Below are positions 1 through 6,247 of a stretch of DNA of 38,828 nucleotides, one piece after another; position 1 is the stretch's first letter, and every line of letters begins with the position of its first letter. The stretch comes from a virus: IMG/VR virus record IMGVR_UViG_3300030099_004576, positions 1 through 38,828 of that record; one strand, given 5' to 3'. The position numbers and the translations under genes were made by a program. The notes under the pieces were generated by a model. The model had not been told where the DNA came from. It saw nothing but the letters and a program-made list of their open reading frames with translations, and made no database searches.

Positions 1-1
1 T

Positions 2-862
2 AAAGCGGTCGGTAAGTATTTAGGGTTAGGTAGGAAGGCTACTTCTTCGGTCTCGTCACCTGCTCAAAAGGCAATGAACGAAAAAGTCGCTAGGTTGGTC
101 AATCAAAGTTCTCGAGTTGAAAGGCAGGGGATGGGGAGGCCAAAATACATAGAGCAGATGATAGGGGATCCAGATTTGTTACTTAATCTGCGACGAATTT
201 CAGACCTTGGGTCAAAGGCGACGTCCACGGCAGAAAAAAAATCAATTTTAAAAGACTTCAATGTTGATGTAAAAGGAATGTCTGATAAGGCCGTAGAAAG
301 GGCAGCTTCTGATTACATCAATGATTTAAACAAGATGGAGTTTGGCTTAGATGACTTTTTCCGTGACTACCCTTCAAGTATGAAGTCTATGCAACGACCA
401 TTGAGCAAGGGGCAAATAGAACGGAGGGGAGGGTCTATAGACATGAACTACGATCCGTTCGAAATGTCAGGGCCAGCTTACAACGATTACGTACAGGATG
501 CTAGTAAATTCGCGTTGGAATCCCTTAAAAAAGGGTCAACTCCTGCTCCAGGAAGCGCGGAATTCAGGATGGCTAAATATTTAGAGCAAGAAGGTTTTGG
601 AAAACCTGGTAGCACTGCCGTACAAAAGCTTATAAATGATGCTTCTATGGGGAACCGACCTGCAAGTAACGTCATCTCAGAAGCAATTGAGAAAGGGTTC
701 TTCTCTCCTCGACCAACTCCTAGGCAATTAATGTCCCCCACTTTTACAAACGAGAACGGGGGGAGGATTGGCAAGAAAATCAAAGTCTTGAAGAAAGAAG
801 GTCGACCACACGATCAAGCTGTAGCCATTGCACTATCTATGAGAGACCGAGGGGAGCTATGA
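2..862 (+). CDS. 5'-truncated phage protein ending in a KxGxPxxQAxAIALSM motif, possible virion or injected protein
   Basis: The frame is open from base 2. The first ATG is at 74, but the 24 codons before it read like protein, so the true start probably lies outside the window. From the ATG there are 262 residues, mostly charged and helical, with no membrane segment. The C-terminus (about residues 230-262) carries KEGRPHDQAVAIALSM, a short lysine-rich motif I recall from phage-encoded polypeptides of unknown role. The gene overlaps the next one by four bases (ATGA), so the two are probably translationally coupled. Sitting next to a large polyvalent-type protein, it may belong to a set of internal or ejected virion proteins; that is inference. 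Function is not recognised. Confidence 0.65.
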   Translation, partial: KAVGKYLGLGRKATSSVSSPAQKAMNEKVARLVNQSSRVERQGMGRPKYIEQMIGDPDLLLNLRRISDLGSKATSTAEKKSILKDFNVDVKGMSDKAVERAASDYINDLNKMEFGLDDFFRDYPSSMKSMQRPLSKGQIERRGGSIDMNYDPFEMSGPAYNDYVQDASKFALESLKKGSTPAPGSAEFRMAKYLEQEGFGKPGSTAVQKLINDASMGNRPASNVISEAIEKGFFSPRPTPRQLMSPTFTNENGGRIGKKIKVLKKEGRPHDQAVAIALSMRDRGEL

Positions 863-2733
863 AGCAAAAGAAGCGTAGACCTAAAGGCATGCTCCCGAAG
901 AAGCGGCGCATGTACCAGAACGGTGGTGGCGTCGGGGACCCCCCACAGGGTACTATCACCCCGCAAGATGCTTTGATGCGGGCAATGCAACCTGACAATC
1001 AATTCAGGTTGACTGGTGGGGACGCCCCATTCCGCACTATCAAGCAGGAGCAAGACCGTATGACAGCAGAGACTGTCGATGACAGCATGTTTGAGATGGC
1101 TAGGTTCCTCCCAGTTATCGGTGAGGGTATCGACGCTGCCGAGCTAGCTAAAGTAGCCGCTACAGGGGAGGACTTCTACGGGGAGGAGCAAGACCCAGCT
1201 ATGTTCGCTGGTATGACGGCGGCGGGGTACCTCATCCCAAACATACTTGAGAAGCCTTTGAAGTCGGCGTGGAGAGCCGTAAAGAAGTTCCCAGCGAAGC
1301 TACCGAAGAAGGAGTTCCGCGAACTACCTACGGAGAACAGAGAAGCTGTCCTGCAGAACCTCACTCAGGCTCACAGAGAAGTGTACGAAAGTCAGCTTGG
1401 TATGACCAAGGTTACACCAGAAGGAGAGTTTTACAGGATAGTTGCTCCACGTAACATCCGTCAGCTCCCGTCGCTGATGTCAGGGAGTAAGCTAGAGAAC
1501 GCTGTAGGTAAAGACGGGTTGATTCAAGTTGGTCAGATTGAGAACCTGATCAACAGCACAGACATCTCTGCCGTAGAGCGAGAAGCTCTAGAGGAGGTGA
1601 TGCAGACTGAGGCCTTCCAGTCTTTGCGTGAGATGGGGGGTGGTAGTAAAGTGGACTACAACAAGTTCAGGGACCTTACTTCTGGTCAAACATCCATCCA
1701 CAATAACATGTACGTGGAGAGGTCGAAAGAGTATGCAGACTACGGGATCGACAACTTAGGATTGAACCAAGGGAAGGACGTAGACAACCTTGTTAGAATT
1801 AGCCCCTCACCAGACATAGCACGTGCAGATGATGTAGGGTTGGCTCGCACCAATATCATCAAGCACAATATGACTGACTTGATGAGCAAAGAGTACGGTC
1901 ACTTCGGACGGGACGTCATCGGGCACTACCGCACTTTCGAACGTCCAGACGAGAAAGGGGTGCTGTACATCTCTGAGCTGCAAGCCGACCCGCTGCAAGC
2001 GCGTGGATCTGCAGGGGAGAAGCGTTTAGGTTTGAACATTGGGGAGGGAGGACCTACTACTAAGCAAGCTGCCCTTATCAAGAACCAAGACCAGTTCCTT
2101 ATCTCTCACATCCTAGAGCAAGAAGCGAAGGGGGCAGACAAGCTCCGCTTCCCGACAGGGGAGACGACAAGCAAGATTCAGGGGTACGGGAATCAGACCC
2201 GTAGAATCAGCAGGGCGAAGTCAGACGTAGAGTTGTACGAGAACATTTCTAAAGAAGCCAGGGCGAACGAGCTCGTGGACAAGACCTTCAAAGAACACCC
2301 GATGTTCAAGGGGAAGAGTGAGGGTGAGATTGTGTACCTGATGGATGCAATAGTGTCATCCAGGCGGCAAGGAATGTCTTTGTCTGACTCTAAGATATAT
2401 AGCGAGTATGAACAAGGGTTTAGAGCTCTTGGAGGAAATGAAAACACTACCCGAAAAGCTATCTTCGATTGGTACGACGCGACCAAGAAGCTGCGCTCTT
2501 CGCGTGAGCACCTATCTCGCATCAACGCTAGTGAGCAAGCCACTCAAGGCATTATGAAAGGTTACGACCGTCTCCCGAAAGCTTTGAAGAAGCACGGGTT
2601 GGATGCCACAAAAGTCACTGACGATGTAGGCAATACCTGGTGGGAGGTAGATATCCCCGCTCGCCTCGGAGAAGGTGTCGGGGAGATTCGTGCCTATAAG
2701 AAAGGGGGTAAGTTTAGAATCCTAAAGAAGTAA
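859..2733 (+). CDS. Large polyvalent-type phage protein (LPP-associated domain)
   Basis: 624 residues. The N-terminus is basic (MKQKKRRPKG) with a YQNGGG segment, a pattern I associate with virion-associated phage proteins. The C-terminal half matches the pattern of a domain found in phage large polyvalent proteins: GHYRTF at about 356-360, then VLYISELQADP at 368-378 (usually EIQSDW), RFPTGETTSKIQGY at 430-443, and YDRLPKALKKHG followed by GNTWWEVDI near 569-600. Such proteins are thought to enter the cell with phage DNA and to counter host defence or modify host targets. Here the usual QSDW is QADP, so the protein may be a degenerate or specialised member. A weakly hydrophobic stretch lies near 115-130. 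It starts inside the stop of the upstream gene. The domain assignment is fairly sure; the activity is not known. Confidence 0.75.
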   Translation: MKQKKRRPKGMLPKKRRMYQNGGGVGDPPQGTITPQDALMRAMQPDNQFRLTGGDAPFRTIKQEQDRMTAETVDDSMFEMARFLPVIGEGIDAAELAKVAATGEDFYGEEQDPAMFAGMTAAGYLIPNILEKPLKSAWRAVKKFPAKLPKKEFRELPTENREAVLQNLTQAHREVYESQLGMTKVTPEGEFYRIVAPRNIRQLPSLMSGSKLENAVGKDGLIQVGQIENLINSTDISAVEREALEEVMQTEAFQSLREMGGGSKVDYNKFRDLTSGQTSIHNNMYVERSKEYADYGIDNLGLNQGKDVDNLVRISPSPDIARADDVGLARTNIIKHNMTDLMSKEYGHFGRDVIGHYRTFERPDEKGVLYISELQADPLQARGSAGEKRLGLNIGEGGPTTKQAALIKNQDQFLISHILEQEAKGADKLRFPTGETTSKIQGYGNQTRRISRAKSDVELYENISKEARANELVDKTFKEHPMFKGKSEGEIVYLMDAIVSSRRQGMSLSDSKIYSEYEQGFRALGGNENTTRKAIFDWYDATKKLRSSREHLSRINASEQATQGIMKGYDRLPKALKKHGLDATKVTDDVGNTWWEVDIPARLGEGVGEIRAYKKGGKFRILKK

Positions 2734-2734
2734 C

Positions 2735-2863
2735 ATGAACGAAGAAGACGACATCAGCTTCCTCAATCCCGAGCGGGTGAAGAAGACAGAAGAGAAACTC
2801 GAGAGCGGGGAGATATCTTGTAACATAGACTCCCCAGAAGACTGCGAATCCTGCAGCGGGTAA
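2735..2863 (+). CDS. Small acidic protein, 42 aa, Cys-rich C-terminus
   Basis: An ATG one base after the upstream stop opens a 42-codon frame (MNEEDDISFLNPERVKK...) ending at TAA 2861-2863. It is strongly acidic, and its last 14 residues hold three cysteines (CNIDSPEDCESC), which could bind a metal or simply form disulfides. It fills the space before the next promoter almost exactly, which supports it being real. No family is recognised. The alternative is non-coding trailer, but tight spacing and the absence of another gene on either strand make a small gene more likely. Confidence 0.5.
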   Translation: MNEEDDISFLNPERVKKTEEKLESGEISCNIDSPEDCESCSG

Positions 2864-2869
2864 TCATAT

Positions 2870-2877
2870 TATATTTG
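2870..2877 (+). promoter_or_regulatory. Bacteroidota-type -7 promoter box TATATTTG
   Basis: TATATTTG fits the Bacteroidota -7 consensus TAnnTTTG. It ends only four bases before the ATG at 2882, so transcription would start at or beside the start codon and give a leaderless or near-leaderless mRNA. No TTTG -33 element is seen about 19-21 bases upstream. The same 8-mer recurs before several other genes in this window. Confidence 0.7.
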
Positions 2878-2881
2878 TAGT

Positions 2882-3349
2882 ATGGCAACACTTTCGGTAA
2901 GCATAGACGAAAAAATTAGTATCGCAGGGAGAAACCTAGGTGGGTCAGTGACGTATCGCATAGGCAGTGTAAACGATATTTACCACAGGATTATTACCTG
3001 TCCAGCCAATAACGATACTACCATTGTCTCGTTTCAAACAGCAGTGCATACATCAGACAACGTAATCGATCTTGAAAACACGAAGTACATCCGTGTTAGC
3101 AATATTGATACGGACCAATGTGTCATGTCTTTGCAAATCTCAAACAATGAGAACGGTACTGCCGACGGGAGTACAAGCATTTTGTTGCCAGCACAACACA
3201 GCTTTATACTTAGTACAGTACACGAAGGCATAGCGTGTGACGACGATGCCGCTACCATCATCACTGATACAGCTCTTCACGATTTAGAGTCTATCATTAT
3301 TGACCCACAAGGCAATGATGTGCAAGTAGAAGTGTTCGTAGCTAGCTGA
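2882..3349 (+). CDS. Probable beta-rich virion protein (small head or decoration type)
   Basis: 155 residues, alternating short hydrophobic strands and polar turns, with no signal peptide or membrane segment. It runs from an N-terminal beta region to a segment TKYIRVSNIDTDQC and ends with a strand-rich tail (VQVEVFVAS). The layout, an IRVSN or YIKN strand, then a LLPAQHSFILS-type loop and a strand at the end, resembles the two small proteins at 21099-21901, so it may be a distant relative. It has its own promoter and is the first gene of a small transcription unit. A virion role is inferred from composition and neighbours. Confidence 0.6.
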   Translation: MATLSVSIDEKISIAGRNLGGSVTYRIGSVNDIYHRIITCPANNDTTIVSFQTAVHTSDNVIDLENTKYIRVSNIDTDQCVMSLQISNNENGTADGSTSILLPAQHSFILSTVHEGIACDDDAATIITDTALHDLESIIIDPQGNDVQVEVFVAS

Positions 3350-3391
3350 TGGGGAGTAAAGGATACTTCAACCCCAGACTAAAAAAATTCA

Positions 3392-3880
3392 ATGAACTTA
3401 AAAGAACCAAGCTTGCAGCTCGAGGTGGTGCGCTTCAGCAGCGAGAAAGACAGCACCAACGGCCTCCTGTTCGATATCACAGGGGACCATCGTGAGTTTT
3501 TATGTTACACCTTAGAAGATGAGCTCAGAGAACAAAAAATCAAAAGCGAAACTCGAATCCCTGAAGGAGAGTATGAAATCACTTTACGCACGTTTGGTGG
3601 GTTTCATAACCGATATCAAAAACGATTCGCTGATATACATCTGGGAATGCTGTGGGTACGTGACGTCCCTGAGTTCTCGGATATACTCATTCATTGTGGA
3701 AATACTGACGAAGACACGTCGGGCTGTCTCCTCGTGGGTGACTCGCAAGAAAACAACCAAGTAAAGAAGAACGGCTTCATCGGGCACTCCACCCGTGCCT
3801 ACTTCCGACTCTACCCCCTAGTGGCAAACCAGCTTCGTGACGGGAACCGCGTTACAATCAAGTACACAGACTTGAGTTAA
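3392..3880 (+). CDS. DUF5675 family protein
   Basis: 162 residues matching the DUF5675 pattern: CYTLEDE near residues 37-43, the turn IPEGEYEI at about 57-64, and the core ILIHCGNTDEDTSGCLLVG near 98-116. The His and Cys around the HCGN...SGC core recall the active-site layout of L,D-transpeptidase-like folds, although catalysis is not proven for the family. DUF5675 genes are common in phages and prophages and are often found near lysis or structural genes. A role in wall modification or lysis is a guess. Its end overlaps the tail of the minus-strand gene at 3877 by four bases, so transcripts converge here. The start at 3392 keeps the complete first strand of the domain and follows an A-rich stretch. 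Confidence 0.8.
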   Translation: MNLKEPSLQLEVVRFSSEKDSTNGLLFDITGDHREFLCYTLEDELREQKIKSETRIPEGEYEITLRTFGGFHNRYQKRFADIHLGMLWVRDVPEFSDILIHCGNTDEDTSGCLLVGDSQENNQVKKNGFIGHSTRAYFRLYPLVANQLRDGNRVTIKYTDLS

Positions 3881-4299
3881 GACTCTAGTTTGTTATAAAA
3901 GCGCTGTACCATCAAACGCCCTTTCTGTGACAGGGCATACCTCACCCTATAGTTGTATTTAGTTTCTTCTCGGAAGAGGTGGTCTTCACGACATTCAGAC
4001 AAGGTCTTCTTCTCAAAGTGCTTGTATAGATACCCCTCTCGAACCATAGGGTATACAATCCTATCAGCAAGTTTATCCTTGTACATACCGTAGTCTTTAG
4101 ATGCAAAGTCTAAGGTCCAAAACTCTAAGTCGTAGCACCAAAGGAGAAAGTATAGCTCCGTTTGATACAAGTCGTGTTGCTTCTGACACCATAACAGGTT
4201 CTCTCTCAGGCGCTTGAGGTGGTTCTTTTTTACGTATTTTTGAGGGAGAGGGGACATGTCCCGAAACATCCTCTTTTTACTTACAGTACTTCGCGGCAT
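3877..4299 (-). CDS. Winged-helix (MarR-like) phage protein, the only minus-strand gene
   Basis: 140 residues, basic, Tyr and Trp rich. The layout fits a winged helix-turn-helix: helices around TELYFLLWCYDLEFW, a recognition-type segment KDKLADRIVYPMVREGYLY, then a loop and the wing YRVRYALSQKGRLMVQRFY near residues 117-135. I recall proteins with this RVRYALSQKGRLMVQRFY ending from marine phage genomes. DNA binding and transcriptional control are inferred from fold only. It converges on the DUF5675 gene and diverges from the gene at 4298, whose start codon it shares in the palindrome CATG (4297-4300). Later starts at Met11 or Met15 are possible; Met15 lies in another CATG (4255-4258). Being antisense to the rest makes it a candidate regulator. 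Confidence 0.75.
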   Translation of the reverse strand: MPRSTVSKKRMFRDMSPLPQKYVKKNHLKRLRENLLWCQKQHDLYQTELYFLLWCYDLEFWTLDFASKDYGMYKDKLADRIVYPMVREGYLYKHFEKKTLSECREDHLFREETKYNYRVRYALSQKGRLMVQRFYNKLES

Positions 4300-4618
4300 G
4301 GATAACAGAGAAAAGTTCTTGATAGAGGTTCAGAAGCTGCATGTCCTGCTTGAGGCCATAACTCAAAAGTACGATATGGAAGACGAAGTGGTTAATATCA
4401 TGCTTACAGGTATGGTAGATACTGATGAAATGGGGGAGCCAGTTCTCAAAGCAGTATATAGCTTGAACGTAGATAACGAAGATCTCCTCATGGAGGCTTT
4501 GGACTTCTTACACTTCTCTTACAGTGTGCCTGTAGAGCTTAATGATGATTTGGAATCTGAGACTTGGTATCTTTCTATTCTTGATGAATTGAACGATATT
4601 GACCCATCTCTGAACTGA
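4298..4618 (+). CDS. Hypothetical acidic protein, 106 aa
   Basis: I start this gene at ATG 4298 (MDNREKFLIEVQKLH), not at the upstream in-frame ATG 4256, because the extra 14 residues would run over the body of the divergent minus-strand gene. The protein is acidic and probably alpha-beta, with two sections that may be related (MLTGMVDTDEMGEPVLKA and the later SYSVPVELNDDLESE). There is no signal peptide or membrane helix. Its TGA overlaps the next ATG (TGATG), so it is coupled to a run of small genes up to the terminase. No family is recognised. Confidence 0.6.
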   Translation: MDNREKFLIEVQKLHVLLEAITQKYDMEDEVVNIMLTGMVDTDEMGEPVLKAVYSLNVDNEDLLMEALDFLHFSYSVPVELNDDLESETWYLSILDELNDIDPSLN

Positions 4619-4854
4619 TGCAAGGTCTTATTAGGAAGATTGTAATTGGGAGGGACCCGAAGGATGCTATGGCATACTATGTCGGGATGCGTGCTGGTAG
4701 CGGTCAGGTAGCTGCTATCATACTTGACGATGCGCACTTACATCATTACGGGAAGATGCGATACTTAGTGTATCTAGATATAGATGACGTGCAGGTGCTT
4801 TGGAAGGCCATCGACGATATGCCCTGCATACTTGAATACGATTTGAATTTTTAA
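4618..4854 (+). CDS. Hypothetical small phage protein, 78 aa
   Basis: 78 residues with an alpha-beta pattern: IVIGRDPKDAMAYYVG near residues 8-23, a hydrophobic strand AAIILDDAHL, then RYLVYLDIDDVQVLWKAID. The GRDPKDAMAYYVG segment looks like a conserved core and I have an impression of similar small proteins in marine Bacteroidota phages, but I cannot assign a function. It is translationally coupled to both neighbours (TGATG upstream; the next ATG is three bases after its stop). Confidence 0.6.
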   Translation: MQGLIRKIVIGRDPKDAMAYYVGMRAGSGQVAAIILDDAHLHHYGKMRYLVYLDIDDVQVLWKAIDDMPCILEYDLNF

Positions 4855-4856
4855 TT

Positions 4857-5108
4857 ATGCAAGAAAACCTTTTTACCGAAGGTGGAGAGTTCCGAAAGCT
4901 CAATGGAGAGGATTACATCGGACCCTACCACGTACACCCCGATATAGGACCTATGATAGGTCCGTATCACTTGCCTACACCACACGAAAGGCTGATACCG
5001 ATAGGGTCGAGACAGCCGTTTCGTCAGTCTATGAGTGCTCCCCCAACATCACCGCCTAGCGGAGGTTCGAGCGGAGGATCTAGCGGTGGTTCTAGCGGCG
5101 GGTACTGA
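4857..5108 (+). CDS. Small protein with a GxYHVHP-type motif and Gly-Ser tail
   Basis: 83 residues. Residues 4-45 hold FTEGGEFRKLNGEDYIGPYH, then VHPDIGPMIGPYH and PHERLIPI. The combination of EF-x-L-NG-x-x-Y-x-G-x-YH-x-HP and GPMxGxxH is a motif I associate with virion-linked proteins of marine phages. Residues 68-82 are four units of S-G-G, a flexible tail that could be a linker without its partner or a surface-exposed end. His and Tyr richness might suit metal binding, but nothing proves that. It overlaps the next gene (TGATG). Confidence 0.6.
   Translation: MQENLFTEGGEFRKLNGEDYIGPYHVHPDIGPMIGPYHLPTPHERLIPIGSRQPFRQSMSAPPTSPPSGGSSGGSSGGSSGGY
5058..5102 (+). repeat. Gly-Gly-Ser coding repeat
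   Basis: About four copies of a 12-base unit (agcggaggttcg-like) encoding SGGS at the C-terminus of the 83-residue protein. Synonymous differences between copies suggest it is maintained as protein and not recently slipped. Confidence 0.75.
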
Positions 5109-5683
5109 TGAATATGTTGCACTACTTTGTCGTGGAACTCCCAAAAAAGTTCCGTGACGAAATCGATTTTGCCGATACCACGTTGAAGATTGATACTAAG
5201 TTCAACGAGTTCGAGCACAGAGTAAACGAAGGGGAGGTAAAGTACACCCCGTTGAAGTATGACACCCCAGTAAAACCTGGGGATACTCTGTACTTTCACC
5301 ACAACGTAGTGATAAACGGTGGGATGCCATTCGCAGACTACAAAGACCACTATCTCGTTAGTTTCGACCCAAAGGTGGCAGTCAATAGCCACGCTTACGC
5401 CTACAAGCCGAAAGGAACAGACGAGATACTTCCGCTAGAGGGGTGGAGCGTATTAGAGGAGTCGTTTGAAGCCGAGGTGGAAGAGGCGATGTTCGAAGTC
5501 GTAGAGTTTGAAAAGAAAGCTAGGACCACGGGGGTGGTGGCCGCTATGAGCGATCAGATTGCAGAGCTCGGGTTGTCTGTGGGGGACACCGTCGGGTTCA
5601 AAGAGAACAGGGACTACGAGTTCAAAGCCAACGATAAGGTTTACTTCCGTACCCGAGTAGAGGATTTGCTCTATGCCATCTAA
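5108..5683 (+). CDS. GroES-like co-chaperonin
   Basis: 191 residues. The C-terminal part reads as a GroES beta-barrel: TTGVVAAMSD near 139, then LSVGDTVGFKENRDYEFKAN and the closing YFRTRVEDLLYAI, equivalent to the E-D-I-L-A-I ending of GroES. The middle has KYDTPVKPGDTLYFHHNVV, also typical of a co-chaperonin barrel, so the protein may hold two related halves or one barrel with a long insertion. Phage co-chaperonins such as T4 gp31 pair with host GroEL to fold the capsid protein, which fits the nearby capsid module. It overlaps the next gene by 11 bases. Length is about twice that of bacterial GroES. Confidence 0.72.
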   Translation: MNMLHYFVVELPKKFRDEIDFADTTLKIDTKFNEFEHRVNEGEVKYTPLKYDTPVKPGDTLYFHHNVVINGGMPFADYKDHYLVSFDPKVAVNSHAYAYKPKGTDEILPLEGWSVLEESFEAEVEEAMFEVVEFEKKARTTGVVAAMSDQIAELGLSVGDTVGFKENRDYEFKANDKVYFRTRVEDLLYAI

Positions 5684-5966
5684 GAAGTTTACTACGCTGG
5701 ATGCAGCGAAGCGGTTGATGGGGAGCATGGAAGTCGCTATCGACAATATGATTGAGGAAATTAAAAAGCCTGTCGACTCCGAAGTGAACGGAAGCGCGAG
5801 GAAAGCGGAGTTGCAATCCATCAAGCAGACAGCCGTGGACTGCAAAGAGCTGTTGGTTGAAAGGCAGAAGTTGGAGCAGATGATGAAGGACCTTACTTTG
5901 GGGGGGGAAGTCTCTGAGGGTAAAGACTACACTGGTGGCTTCGCAGAAAAATTCAGTAAAAAGTGA
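5673..5966 (+). CDS. Coiled-coil hypothetical protein, possible small terminase candidate
   Basis: 97 residues, lysine and glutamate rich, predicted to be mostly helical. A long central helix from about residue 40 to 75 (ARKAELQSIKQTAVDCKEL and on) has heptad-like spacing, and the N-terminus is basic. Small, helical, oligomerising proteins just upstream of the large terminase are often small terminase subunits, but I see no clear helix-turn-helix, so that is speculation. It is coupled to the downstream gene (TGATG) and overlaps the co-chaperonin gene. Confidence 0.6.
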   Translation: MPSKKFTTLDAAKRLMGSMEVAIDNMIEEIKKPVDSEVNGSARKAELQSIKQTAVDCKELLVERQKLEQMMKDLTLGGEVSEGKDYTGGFAEKFSKK

Positions 5967-6247
5967 TGGATACAGATTGGCTTTTAGAAGTTTTAGAGGA
6001 AAACGAATGCTTACTAGCAGATGGTTTCGATACCGCACTAATAGGGGTAACTAGCGGTATCAACCCCGTAGCTGTTTACGATGTGAACCAGATGATGACC
6101 ATCTTGGTTAAGCGTGACGGGATGTCCATGGAGGATGCTAGGGAGCACTTAGAGTTTAATGTTTTAGGAGCTTATGTAGGGGAGAAGACCCCTGTATTCA
6201 TTGAACTAGACAAAATAAGGTCATGCGCGTATGTACAGGATTACTGA
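5966..6247 (+). CDS. Conserved phage protein of unknown function, 93 aa
   Basis: I use ATG 5966 because it overlaps the previous stop as TGATG; a GTG at 5963 is less likely. The core PVAVYDVNQMMTILVKRDGM, then SMEDAREHLEFNVLGAYVGE and TPVFIE, matches a widespread small phage family with the pattern DGM-x-x-x-E-A-x-E-x-x-EFNV-x-GA-x-VGE-x-TP. The role of the family is unknown to me. Its end overlaps the start of the secreted protein at 6223 by 25 bases, an unusually long overlap for this window. Confidence 0.7.
   Translation: MDTDWLLEVLEENECLLADGFDTALIGVTSGINPVAVYDVNQMMTILVKRDGMSMEDAREHLEFNVLGAYVGEKTPVFIELDKIRSCAYVQDY

Noticed and set aside
3349-3495. 48-codon frame starting in TGATG after the gene at 2882
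   Set aside because: It overlaps the conserved DUF5675 start by about 100 bases and its second half is the low-information out-of-frame reading of that gene.
3519-3764. 81-codon frame inside the DUF5675 gene with a mildly hydrophobic centre, possible embedded holin
   Set aside because: The hydrophobic stretch is broken by charged residues and there is no ribosome site or context. The DUF5675 frame explains this DNA well.
4364-4371. Minus-strand TACTTTTG as promoter for the antisense winged-helix gene
   Set aside because: It fits TAnnTTTG, but such a six-base fixed match is expected by chance every few kb, it lies 65 bases from the start, and no -33 element is seen. Left as a weak possibility.
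5673-5966. Firm small-terminase call for the coiled-coil protein
   Set aside because: Position fits, but no helix-turn-helix is evident; only the hypothesis is kept.
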